From Acidobacteriaceae bacterium (lineage in GTDB: Bacteria > Acidobacteriota > Terriglobia > Terriglobales > Acidobacteriaceae): 6,547 bases of DNA. The stretch is from contig PMHC01000053.1 of the NCBI GenBank assembly GCA_003156495.1, forward strand, positions 7,001 through 13,547, in the 5' to 3' direction. Made by a program: the position numbers and the translations under genes. Shown here in pieces: positions 1 through 5,897 of the stretch. Position 1 is the stretch's first letter; the number at the start of each line of letters is the position of its first letter. The notes beneath the pieces were generated by a model that was not told where the DNA came from, did not search any database, and saw only the letters and a list, made by a program, of their open reading frames with translations.

Positions 1-802
1 CGTCGAGAAAGACCGTTCCCCCTTCGGCCGAAACCAGCAGGCCGTCCTTGGAGCGGTTGGCGCCGGTGAAGGCCCCCTTCACGTAGCCGAAGAGCTCGCT
101 TTCGATCAGAGTGGGCACCAGCGAGCCGCAGTCTACGGGCAGAAAGGGTTTCTGCGTGTTGGGTCCGTAGGCGTGAATGGTCCGCGCCACCAGCTCCTTG
201 CCCGTGCCGCTCTCGCCCAGGATCAGTACCGGATGGCTGCTTTGGGCCACCTTCGACAGAATGCGGTAGATCTTCTCCATCTCTGGCGAGCGGCCGATCA
301 TCGAGCCCAACCCGTCGCTCAACCGCAGCCGTTCCCGCAGTTGGCGGGTGGCGGTATCGGTCACGTGGCTCTGCGAGGCGCGGTCCAGCACCGTTGAAAG
401 CTCGTCCATGGCGAAGGGCTTGGTCAGGTAATCCGAGGCTCCGCAGCGCATGGCCTCGACGGCCGTGTTGACCGAGCTCGACGAGGTCATGGCGATCACC
501 GACGTGTCGGGATAAAGCAGCTTGACCTCGGAGATAAGCTCCAGTCCCAGGTTGGGCGCCGAGCTCATCCCCGGCGACAAATCGACAAGCAGAATGTCGG
601 TGGAGTGTCCACGCAGCAGGCTGCGCGCCTGGCTCAGGTCGCCGGTGCTTTCGACCGCGTAGCCGAGACTGGAGGCGATCTCGGCGCAAGCCGAGCGCAC
701 GGCCGCGTCGGCATCGACTACCAGAAGGTAAAGCCGTGCCGCCGGCTCGGTAAGTTGTGGCATGAACTCCATCGTTTGCGAACTAAAGACTGTATCCAGC
801 AT
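1..802 (-). CDS. Sigma-54-dependent response regulator (NtrC type), 3' end outside window
   Basis: This is a two-component response regulator that, once phosphorylated, should remodel sigma-54 RNA polymerase using ATP. The first 267 residues are visible. A receiver domain spans about 23-140: acidic pair D30/D32, phosphoacceptor D74 in LLVDLSPG, T106, and K128 in LTKPF, so all catalytic positions are present. The AAA+ domain begins near 168: SMIGRSPEM, Walker A GESGTGKE (196-203), the sigma-54 contact loop GAFTGA (243-248), and the start of Walker B GTVFLD at the edge. The rest of the ATPase and any HTH lie outside the window. The start at 802 is chosen because AGGCGAGG lies 8 nt upstream; later in-frame ATGs at residues 11 and 14 lack proper ribosome sites. 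The histidine kinase gene lies upstream on the same strand and is the probable partner. Two adjacent palindromes precede the ribosome site. Family assignment is near certain; the regulated genes are unknown. Confidence 0.95.
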   Translation of the reverse strand, partial: MLDTVFSSQTMEFMPQLTEPAARLYLLVVDADAAVRSACAEIASSLGYAVESTGDLSQARSLLRGHSTDILLVDLSPGMSSAPNLGLELISEVKLLYPDTSVIAMTSSSSVNTAVEAMRCGASDYLTKPFAMDELSTVLDRASQSHVTDTATRQLRERLRLSDGLGSMIGRSPEMEKIYRILSKVAQSSHPVLILGESGTGKELVARTIHAYGPNTQKPFLPVDCGSLVPTLIESELFGYVKGAFTGANRSKDGLLVSAEGGTVFLD

Positions 803-821
803 AGTGTTTGCCTCGCCTATC

Positions 822-848
822 TTGGAAAATTCCAACGAAATATTTCGT
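822..848. promoter_or_regulatory. Two adjacent palindromes just upstream of the response-regulator gene
   Basis: The first palindrome, TTGGAA-AA-TTCCAA (822-835), and the second, ACGAAATATTTCGT (835-848, a perfect 14-bp palindrome), share one base. They end 4 bp from the ribosome site of the minus-strand regulator gene. Their AT-rich, symmetric make-up contrasts with the surrounding GC-rich coding DNA and suggests a binding site for a dimeric regulator, possibly the gene's own product. The role is inferred; only the symmetry is seen. Confidence 0.4.
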
Positions 849-976
849 GCGTCTTGCGATCTCACGTCGTACTCTGCGATCCCGCCTCGCACATTGTGGT
901 TGCTCAGCCGGCCCAAAAACTTGCTCTGCCGGCATAAAAGTCCGCTGCACACGTTACGCTTCGATCTGCTTTGCGG

Positions 977-1906
977 CTACGCCGCCGATAACTTGCCCAC
1001 CTCGCTGACCGGCAGTTCGATCGTGAAGCGCGCTCCGCCCGACTCGCGGTTGGCGGCCAGAACGCTTCCTCCGGCGGCTTCGACGATCGACCGGGTGATG
1101 GCCAGCCCCAGTCCGCGATGGCTGAAGGGCCACTCGCCGTTGGCCTGTTGTTCTTTGCCGCGGGTGGTGTAGCCGGAGGTGAAGAGTCTTTCCGTATCGC
1201 CCGCGGCGAAGCCCGGTCCGCTGTCTTCGACCATCATCTGTACGCTGGCCGCCGTCTCGCCGTTGGCCGGCCGTTCGTGCAGCGTGATCGAGATCCGGCC
1301 GCCGGCCGGCATCGCCTCGGCGGCGTTTTTCACCAGATTTACCAGGATGCGGGTCAGATCTTCGCCCGTCATCCGCACCGGTCGCGCCCCGCCGTCGGTA
1401 TCGATCGTTACTCCGATCGCCGGGCCGGCCAGAGCGGCCAGCAGATTGCGATTGGCCAGCAACTCGGCGGCCAGGTTGACGATCGGCATGGCCGGCATCA
1501 GATCCCAGCGTCGCTGCCCTTCGGCGCCGTGGCCGGCGTCGGGGGCGGGCTGCATATTCCAGGAGCTCTCCTGTACGGCTTCAGCCTTCAATTCACCGCC
1601 GGCCTGCGCGGCTGCTTTGGAGGAGCTTTGCGCATCGAGGGCGACCAGCTTCTCCACCAACCCCCGGCTGGCCGAGGCGACCAGCCTCAACTCGTTGCCA
1701 TAATGCGCATAGGGGGCCGCCAGCACGCCCGGCTCCTCGAGCAAATCGCAGTAAAGTCCCAGCGCCGTCACCATATTGCGGACATCGTGCGCTACCTCGG
1801 CCAGCGATTCGCTGCGGCCGCGTAGCGTGGCCAATGTTTCGACAACGGTTTCGATCCGTTTGCGGTCGCCCGGTTGGCGATCGATCATCTTATCCATTCC
1901 CTGCAT
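977..1906 (-). CDS. Cytosolic sensor histidine kinase without a recognisable sensor domain
   Basis: This 309-residue protein should autophosphorylate on histidine and pass the phosphate to a response regulator. The phosphoacceptor region is EVAHDVRNMVTALG (37-50), with H40 as the likely site. The HATPase domain fills the C-terminal half: N box around ILVNLVKNAAEAMP (187-200, N190/N194), G1 box VEDSGPGF (226-233), a possible F-box LFTSGYTTRG, G2 box HRGLGLAI (263-270), and the closing GGSVLAANRESGGARFTIELP strand pair. Nothing hydrophobic enough for a membrane helix is present. Only about 35 residues precede the H box, so no PAS or GAF domain fits. An Ala/Gln-rich stretch at 92-135 links the two parts. 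The start is supported by GGAGAGG 7 nt before the ATG. The neighbouring NtrC-type regulator gene, 174 bp downstream on the same strand, is the likely partner. How it receives a signal cannot be seen. Confidence 0.93.
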   Translation of the reverse strand: MQGMDKMIDRQPGDRKRIETVVETLATLRGRSESLAEVAHDVRNMVTALGLYCDLLEEPGVLAAPYAHYGNELRLVASASRGLVEKLVALDAQSSSKAAAQAGGELKAEAVQESSWNMQPAPDAGHGAEGQRRWDLMPAMPIVNLAAELLANRNLLAALAGPAIGVTIDTDGGARPVRMTGEDLTRILVNLVKNAAEAMPAGGRISITLHERPANGETAASVQMMVEDSGPGFAAGDTERLFTSGYTTRGKEQQANGEWPFSHRGLGLAITRSIVEAAGGSVLAANRESGGARFTIELPVSEVGKLSAA

Positions 1907-1982
1907 AACATTTCCTCTCCAGGAACAGTCATCCGCAACCCGCGGTCTGCAATCGTATGCCGGCGCGGTGGTCGCTTCCAGG

Positions 1983-2088
1983 GCACTTTCAGGAATGCCG
2001 TTGCCTTCGATCTCTTCGTAGAAGACTTTCGCTTTCTGTTACTTGCGCCAGTCTTCTGCCTCTTGCCCTACGCCATTCCTGAAACTGC
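1983..2088. repeat. Nested inverted repeat in the leader region of the histidine kinase gene
   Basis: TTTCAGGAATG at 1987-1997 is matched by its exact complement at 2074-2084. Similarity continues on both sides, giving roughly 19 matches over 23 positions. Inside lies a second pair, AGAAGAC (2020-2026) and GTCTTCT (2051-2057), in nested order. An RNA from either strand could fold into a two-tier hairpin of about 105 nt. On the minus strand it would sit some 80 nt upstream of the kinase start, in its leader. A structured leader or small RNA is possible, but chance is not excluded. Confidence 0.35.
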
Positions 2089-2397
2089 TCTTGCTTCCGG
2101 TACCGCTCTTTCGCCGAGGTGCTGTTTCCGGCATCCTCTTCTGGCCCCTGCGTCTCTGTTCCCATTCCCGTCCCGGCGCTGGCCAACTGTCCTCTTTTAA
2201 TACACGTGGCGTGCCAAACTAGGACACTTCATCTAAGTCAATGATTAATGAGGGAATAGTGCGCTTTTTGCGGCTTTCCAGCCTTTCTCCAGTAGGCGAT
2301 AATTGTCCCAAATTGGAACGCCTTACCGAAATCAATTCGCGTATCTATTTATTATTCTTACAGTTACCTATCCTGTCCCGATTCGAGACTCGATTTT

Positions 2398-2422
2398 GGA
2401 AATTCCCGGACCGGGAATTTCC
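2398..2422. promoter_or_regulatory. Perfect 25-bp palindrome upstream of the rph promoter
   Basis: Arms of 12 bp, GGAAATTCCCGG (2398-2409) and its exact complement (2411-2422), flank a single A. Each arm contains a near-symmetric GGRAATTYCC core, so the site reads as a double operator. It sits about 45-69 bp upstream of the inferred rph transcription start, a typical location for an activator or co-regulator site. It could also be the end of an RNA arriving from upstream, but no T tract follows on either strand. The regulator is unknown. Confidence 0.5.
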
Positions 2423-2454
2423 CGCCCTCGCCTCCGCCCTCGCCCCTGTTTTCG

Positions 2455-2460
2455 TACAAT
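2455..2460 (+). promoter_or_regulatory. Probable -10 box of rph, implying a leaderless transcript
   Basis: TACAAT matches the TATAAT consensus at five of six positions. It ends six bases before the rph ATG, so transcription would begin at or within a base or two of the start codon. No good -35 hexamer is seen 16-18 bp upstream (the DNA there is CCTCCGCC-like). The lack of any purine-rich ribosome site before this ATG agrees with a leaderless message. Inference from sequence only. Confidence 0.5.
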
Positions 2461-2466
2461 TCTTCT

Positions 2467-3193
<727 letters not shown>

Positions 3194-3207
<14 letters not shown>

Positions 3208-3231
3208 TCGCTTCCGGCCTTCCAGCATTTT
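3194..3231 (+). terminator. Rho-independent terminator overlapping the end of rph
   Basis: An 11-bp perfect stem, TGGAAGGCCGG (3194-3204) paired with its complement (3214-3224), encloses a 9-nt loop, followed after AGCA-type bases by a short TTTT. The left arm encodes the last rph residues, and the stop codon TAA (3205-3207) lies in the loop. The T tract is weak, but the stem is strong and the position is right for ending the rph transcript. Confidence 0.75.
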
Positions 3232-3339
3232 CAGTGATGAGGAAATCTGGGTGCCCCATTCTAGCCGCGTTCTTGTCTCTTGCGGTTAGGTGGGGGGCAA
3301 GTCAATCCATATTTCGATATATCTATTGGTGAAAATGCT
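3224..3339. repeat. Possible small MITE-like element between rph and the YczE-like gene
   Basis: The 10-mer AGCATTTTCA (3224-3233) recurs as its exact complement at 3330-3339, bounding 116 bp. The right end read outward-in (AGAGCATTTTCACCAATA, minus strand from 3341) is nearly identical to both ends of the element at 5758-5871. Inside, 3252-3299 forms an imperfect hairpin whose GGTGCCCC motif resembles the hairpin at 5670-5715. The left end is shortened and overlaps the terminator of rph, so this boundary is uncertain. The right end overlaps the stop codon of the membrane protein gene. Confidence 0.4.
3252..3299. repeat. Imperfect long hairpin between convergent genes
   Basis: TGCCCC/GCCGC-type sequence at 3252-3268 pairs with 3282-3299, giving about 16 pairs including G-U wobbles, small bulges and a 13-nt loop. 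Lying between the convergent rph and YczE-like genes, it may help end transcription from either side, although no T tract follows on either strand. Its GGGTGCCCC motif (3250-3257) is shared with the hairpin at 5670-5715, pointing to a recurring intergenic sequence type. Confidence 0.45.
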
Positions 3340-4008
3340 CTAGTGCGCCCGCAGCAGATAGGCCAGGCATTTGCGGCCAAAACTGTTGCGTCGGGCCGTC
3401 AGGCTGATGCCGTTGGTCATCGTGCCCACCAGCAGCGCGCAGATCAGCGTGCCCTCGCGTATTCCCTTGACCGAGCGGAAGGTGGTGAAAGAAAGCGCCA
3501 TCGCGCCGGCCACCAGCGTCAGATCGAAGGCGACCTTGATATGGCCGAAGCGCATGCCGGTTTTCCGGGCGATGGCTTTTACCGCGCCTTCGCCGGGATT
3601 GATCAGCGCGTTGGCGACCACCTGCAGATAAACGCCACAGGCCATCAGGGAGCTGCCGGCTACCAGAACAAAAATCTTGACCGGGTAGGCTTGCGGATTC
3701 AAGTGGGCGAAGAGCCGCATCCCCAGATCGACAAAGACGCCGAAGAGCGCGCCAACCAGCAGTTGCAGCGATTGCCGCGCGGGGAAATCCCTGCCGAGCA
3801 GCGCCACCTGCACCAGCAAAAAGACTAGGCTGAGCAAAAAGGTGAATTCGCCAAAGGTGAGCGGAAAGATCTGGCTCAGAACATAAGGCAGGCTCGAGAT
3901 CGGCGAGGTGCCCAACTCCGATTTGGTGGTGAGGCTGATGCCCAATCCCATGCAAAACAGACCGGCGACCAAAAGAAGATAGCGAACCAGAATTTTTCGA
4001 TCGAACAA
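3340..4008 (-). CDS. YczE-like integral membrane protein (YitT/DUF6198-type)
   Basis: This 222-residue protein has about six hydrophobic segments, near 8-26, 36-50, 54-72, 80-100, 111-132 and 160-200 (the last region holding two), so it should lie in the inner membrane. Two stretches resemble the YczE/YitT group: GLGISLTTKSELGTSPISSL early (21-40) and NPGEGAVKAIARKTG in the middle (137-151), where a Gly/Pro-rich loop follows a helix and precedes a short amphipathic run. Members of the group are often annotated as membrane proteins of unknown function; no transported substrate can be inferred. The start used is TTG at 4008, directly before FDRKILVRYLLLVAG and the first helix. No in-frame ATG lies just upstream, and the nearest purine run, GGAAAGG, is about 10 nt away, so the start is less certain than the frame. 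The gene converges on rph and diverges from the DUF5666 gene. Its stop codon overlaps a dispersed repeat end. Confidence 0.8.
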   Translation of the reverse strand: MFDRKILVRYLLLVAGLFCMGLGISLTTKSELGTSPISSLPYVLSQIFPLTFGEFTFLLSLVFLLVQVALLGRDFPARQSLQLLVGALFGVFVDLGMRLFAHLNPQAYPVKIFVLVAGSSLMACGVYLQVVANALINPGEGAVKAIARKTGMRFGHIKVAFDLTLVAGAMALSFTTFRSVKGIREGTLICALLVGTMTNGISLTARRNSFGRKCLAYLLRAH

Positions 4009-4347
4009 CTCGATTTGCCTTTCCGAAAAGCGCCGATGCCGGTTTTTCCGCGGGGTGGCGGCAGGGCGCGCGAAAAGGCGCCCGCGGATTTCGCCCCCGC
4101 GAAAAATCCTTATCGCCCGCGATGGAGAAAGTTTGCCTTGCGCGTGTCTTTACAGACCGTGGCGACAGCGGGAAATGCCACTCGCCAGCCAATTCGGGGA
4201 TCTATCTTCTATGCTATAGCTTGACGCGCGGCCGGAACAAGAAATCCATTGCGCCGCGCTTCCCGTGCCGCTCAAGAGAGATTCAAGGTCGGAATTCAAT
4301 GATGGGCGGCGGTGATCTTCTTTTCTGAGTCCAGATTCTGATTGGCA

Positions 4348-4363
4348 TTGAATGCATATTCAA
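4348..4363. promoter_or_regulatory. Palindromic ATTCAA half-sites upstream of the DUF5666 gene
   Basis: TTGAAT-GCAT-ATTCAA is a 16-bp site with perfect 6-bp arms, about 80 bp before the ATG. Two more ATTCAA copies occur at 4281-4286 and 4294-4299, 13 bp apart. The cluster suggests a binding region for a dimeric regulator of the secreted protein gene. ATTCAA is short and AT-rich, so chance occurrence is possible. Confidence 0.35.
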
Positions 4364-4430
4364 CCTTTTGCCAGCGTGATTCGTCTACCAAAGGGGTATA
4401 TCTCACGTTGATCGAAGTTGAGAGGAGCGC

Positions 4431-4434
4431 GGAG
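4431..4434 (+). promoter_or_regulatory. Ribosome binding site fixing the DUF5666 gene start
   Basis: GGAG lies 9 nt before the ATG at 4444. The reading frame stays open upstream to a TTG at 4342, but that codon has no ribosome site, and the longer N-terminus would bury the signal peptide. The ATG start is therefore preferred. Confidence 0.7.
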
Positions 4435-4443
4435 CAAGATTAT

Positions 4444-5622
4444 ATGAAAAACAAAAAGAGCATGCTGTATGCGGCAGTTTTGGCGTTGGCGGGGGCGTTG
4501 TTGTCGGCCTCGCCGCAGCTTTGGGCACAGGCCGTGCACTATTTGGGCACGGTGACGGCCATTAACGGCGACACGCTGGCAGTCAAAACCGACGCCGGCG
4601 ATCTGCATCAGGTTCAAGTGCCTTCTTCGGCCGCGCTCAAGCGCGTCGCGCCGGGGCAGACCGATCTGAGCAAGGCCGAGGCGATCACATTCGACAGCCT
4701 GGCCATCGGCGATCGCGTGCTGGTTACCCTCGATCCCGACTCCACGGGCTCGACCCCGCAGGCGGCGCGCGTTATCGCCATTAAACAGGCCGATGTGGCC
4801 AAAAAACAGCAGGCCGAAACCGAGGCCTGGAGCCAGGGCGTGCATGGACTGGTCAAAAACGTCGATCCTGCCTCGGGCGTGATTGTCGTCAATCTCAGAA
4901 CGGGAGCCGCGACCAAAGCCGTTACCGTCAACACCACCGCGGCCACGGTGCTCAAGCGTTACGCCTCCGGTTCGGTCCGGTTCGATCAGGCGCAGCCTGC
5001 CCCCATTGCCGCGATTCATGCCGGCGACCAGCTCTGGGCCCGCGGACTTAAAAGCGCCGATGGCGCCTCGATCGCCGCCGATGGCATCGTTTCGGGCAGC
5101 TTCCGCAGCATCGCCGGAACCGTGCTTTTTGTCGATCCCGCGGCTTCGACCGTCACGGTAAAGGATCTGGCGACCAAAAAGCCGGTGAGCGTTCATCTCA
5201 CCGCCGACGCGCAACTGCGCCGGCTGGACGACAATGCCGCCACGATGCTGGCGGCCCGGCTCAAGGGCGGCCAGAGCGCATTTCAGGGATTTGCCGGCGG
5301 CCATCCAGGTGGCAGCGGCGTTCCGACTGGCGCTATGCCGACCGGTGCTATGCCGGCCGGCGTCATGCCGCCGCGCGGTGCCGGCCAGGGACGCCCGGGC
5401 GCTTCCGGCAACGACATGGAGAGCATTCTCGATCATGCGCCGGTTCTGCAAATCGCCGCTTTGAAGAAAGGCGACGCCGTGATGGTCGTAGCCACAGAAG
5501 ACGCATCCGGCATTAACGTGATTAAGCTGCTGGCGGGCGTCGAGCCACTGCTGCAAGGGCCGGAGGCGCAGAATCTGCTCTCCAGTTGGAGTTTGAGCCA
5601 GGGCAGCGCTGACGCCCAATAA
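4444..5622 (+). CDS. Secreted protein with three DUF5666-like repeats
   Basis: This 392-residue exported protein starts with a classic signal peptide (MKNKK, hydrophobic core about 7-20, cleavage probably near LWAQA at 26-30). The rest is three copies of a beta-rich unit resembling DUF5666: a G-x-V-x-x-V strand pair (35-50, 135-153, 225-241), an LKR/LRR motif (65-67, 170-172, 258-260), and a GD-hydrophobic motif (GDRVLV 89-94, GDQLWA 194-199, GDAVMV 343-348). The third unit is split by a Gly/Pro/Met-rich insert (about 283-320) containing the repeat TGAMP/TGAMP/AGVMP. No catalytic residues or membrane anchor are recognisable, so a periplasmic or surface role, perhaps binding or scaffolding, is inferred from architecture only. 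The TonB-dependent receptor gene follows on the same strand 275 bp away; shared export and adjacency hint at a common process, but a strong hairpin lies between them. The long antisense frame over this gene is a codon-bias shadow. Confidence 0.85.
   Translation: MKNKKSMLYAAVLALAGALLSASPQLWAQAVHYLGTVTAINGDTLAVKTDAGDLHQVQVPSSAALKRVAPGQTDLSKAEAITFDSLAIGDRVLVTLDPDSTGSTPQAARVIAIKQADVAKKQQAETEAWSQGVHGLVKNVDPASGVIVVNLRTGAATKAVTVNTTAATVLKRYASGSVRFDQAQPAPIAAIHAGDQLWARGLKSADGASIAADGIVSGSFRSIAGTVLFVDPAASTVTVKDLATKKPVSVHLTADAQLRRLDDNAATMLAARLKGGQSAFQGFAGGHPGGSGVPTGAMPTGAMPAGVMPPRGAGQGRPGASGNDMESILDHAPVLQIAALKKGDAVMVVATEDASGINVIKLLAGVEPLLQGPEAQNLLSSWSLSQGSADAQ
5326..5370 (+). repeat. Three tandem 15-bp coding repeats (T/A-G-A/V-M-P)
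   Basis: Three consecutive 15-bp units at 5326, 5341 and 5356, each ending in ATGCCG, encode TGAMP, TGAMP and AGVMP inside the flexible Gly/Pro-rich insert of the DUF5666 protein. Silent and conservative differences between units show they are not brand-new duplications. Such units can change in number by slippage. Confidence 0.75.
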
Positions 5623-5640
5623 CGATAAGGCAATCTCCAC

Positions 5641-5655
5641 GCGGTCCGTGACCGC
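5641..5655 (+). repeat. Small GC hairpin after the DUF5666 gene
   Basis: GCGGTC (5641-5646) and GACCGC (5650-5655) form a 6-bp stem with a 3-nt loop, 18 bp past the stop codon. TTAAAT follows, not a T run, so it is at best a weak terminator or a 3'-end stabiliser. Confidence 0.4.
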
Positions 5656-5669
5656 TTAAATGGGCGCCA

Positions 5670-5715
5670 TTGAGGGTGCCCTAGTTCTCGATTTTGAGAG
5701 CTGGGGCACCCTCAA
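5670..5715 (+). terminator. Very stable 20-bp hairpin after the DUF5666 gene, probable terminator or intergenic repeat
   Basis: TTGAGGGTGCCC (5670-5681) pairs exactly with 5704-5715, and the stem continues inward through TAGTTCTC/GAGAGCTG with two G-U pairs (20 pairs in all) to a 6-nt loop GATTTT (5690-5695). No T tract follows on the plus strand, so classic intrinsic termination is not assured. The outer GGGTGCCC core is shared with the hairpin at 3252-3299. It most likely separates the DUF5666 transcript from that of the receptor. Confidence 0.55.
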
Positions 5716-5757
5716 CGCTCAAAACGATAAGGATCGAAATGATCTGGTTACTGTACT

Positions 5758-5871
5758 AGAGCATTTTTACCCATAGTGTATAGAACTCAGGATCGTCGAG
5801 CTGACGCGAACATCAGTGAGAGGCAACCTTCAGCAAGATTCGGCACTCTACATAATTGGTAAAAATGCTCT
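5758..5871. repeat. MITE-like 114-bp element with 14-bp perfect terminal inverted repeats
   Basis: AGAGCATTTTTACC (5758-5771) and its exact complement (5858-5871) bound 114 bp. Similarity of the two ends continues for about ten more bases (CATAGTGTA against AATTATGTA). The same end occurs at 3326-3343 beside the YczE-like gene. The interior encodes nothing recognisable and does not resemble the interior of the 3224-3339 element. It sits directly before the ribosome site of the receptor gene, so it may supply or disrupt that gene's promoter. No transposase is present; whether it is mobile or a structural repeat is undecided. Confidence 0.5.
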
Positions 5872-5887
5872 GACGATAAAAAATAAT

Positions 5888-5892
5888 AGGAG
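5888..5892 (+). promoter_or_regulatory. Ribosome binding site fixing the GTG start of the receptor gene
   Basis: AGGAG in an A-rich stretch lies 5 nt before GTG at 5898. Together with the signal peptide that follows at once, it selects this GTG over TTG codons a few residues later. Confidence 0.75.
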
Positions 5893-5897
5893 AATTT

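Larger units (their letters stand above)
1907..2466. other. Divergent 560-bp spacer between the histidine kinase gene and rph
   Basis: No convincing gene is present. The plus strand is strongly pyrimidine-rich from about 2005 to 2200. The spacer holds a nested inverted repeat (1983-2088), a small TGGC-GT-GCCA palindrome (2207-2216), the odd-centred palindromes CCAA-A-TTGG (2308-2316) and TCGAG-A-CTCGA (2383-2393), the 25-bp palindrome at 2398-2422, and the rph -10 box. A 65-codon TTG-initiated frame on the minus strand (1989-2186) has GAGG a few bases before it, but its composition is Arg/Glu/Gln-rich and matches no family known to me, so it is not called. Confidence 0.6.
4009..4443. other. 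Divergent 435-bp spacer between the YczE-like and DUF5666 genes
   Basis: No gene is supported here. The part next to the membrane protein gene is very GC-rich and includes a stem-loop GGGCGC (4064-4069) / GCGCCC (4078-4083) with an A-rich loop. Around 4205-4245 the minus strand offers a weak promoter-like pair, TTGTTC then TATAGC with a 16-bp spacer, suitable for the YczE-like gene. The right part contains four ATTCAA/TTGAAT half-sites, two of them forming the palindrome at 4348-4363, and a TATATC hexamer at 4397-4402 that could act as a -10 box for the DUF5666 gene, though without a well-placed -35. Confidence 0.5.
5621..5732. repeat. Ten-bp direct repeat AACGATAAGG flanking the hairpin region
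   Basis: AACGATAAGG occurs at 5621-5630, overlapping the stop codon of the DUF5666 gene, and again at 5723-5732. The 92 bp between them contain both hairpins of this spacer. A direct repeat around an inverted-repeat block could be the trace of an insertion or a local duplication; a shorter ACGATAA also occurs at 5873-5879. Confidence 0.35.

Noticed and set aside
1118..1825. Plus-strand frame opposite the histidine kinase
   Set aside because: The kinase frame carries all H, N, G1 and G2 boxes; the opposite frame shows only GC-codon shadow composition.
1989..2186. Minus-strand 65-codon frame starting at TTG, with GAGG just upstream
   Set aside because: Arg/Glu/Gln-rich product unlike any family I know, rare start codon, and overlap with an inverted repeat. 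An overlapping plus-strand frame is equally open. Conservation in relatives would be needed.
4064..4083. GC stem-loop with an A-rich loop upstream of the YczE-like gene, considered as a terminator
   Set aside because: It has no T tract on either strand and no gene ends nearby; noted only as leader structure.
3323..4192. Second minus-strand frame across the YczE-like gene
   Set aside because: The product is a low-complexity, Arg-rich read-through of the same DNA; the other frame encodes clear membrane helices and family motifs.
4015..4328. Overlapping short plus-strand frames in the divergent spacer
   Set aside because: No ribosome sites, no recognisable motifs, and they overlap each other in different frames.
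5326..5370. Tandem repeats considered as a CRISPR or VNTR locus
   Set aside because: There are no spacers, the units are in frame inside a coding region, and only three units are present.
4360..5640. Long open frame antisense to the DUF5666 gene
   Set aside because: It mirrors the codon bias of the sense gene. The sense strand has a signal peptide, ribosome site and repeated domains, while the antisense product is a compositional Arg/Gly-rich string.
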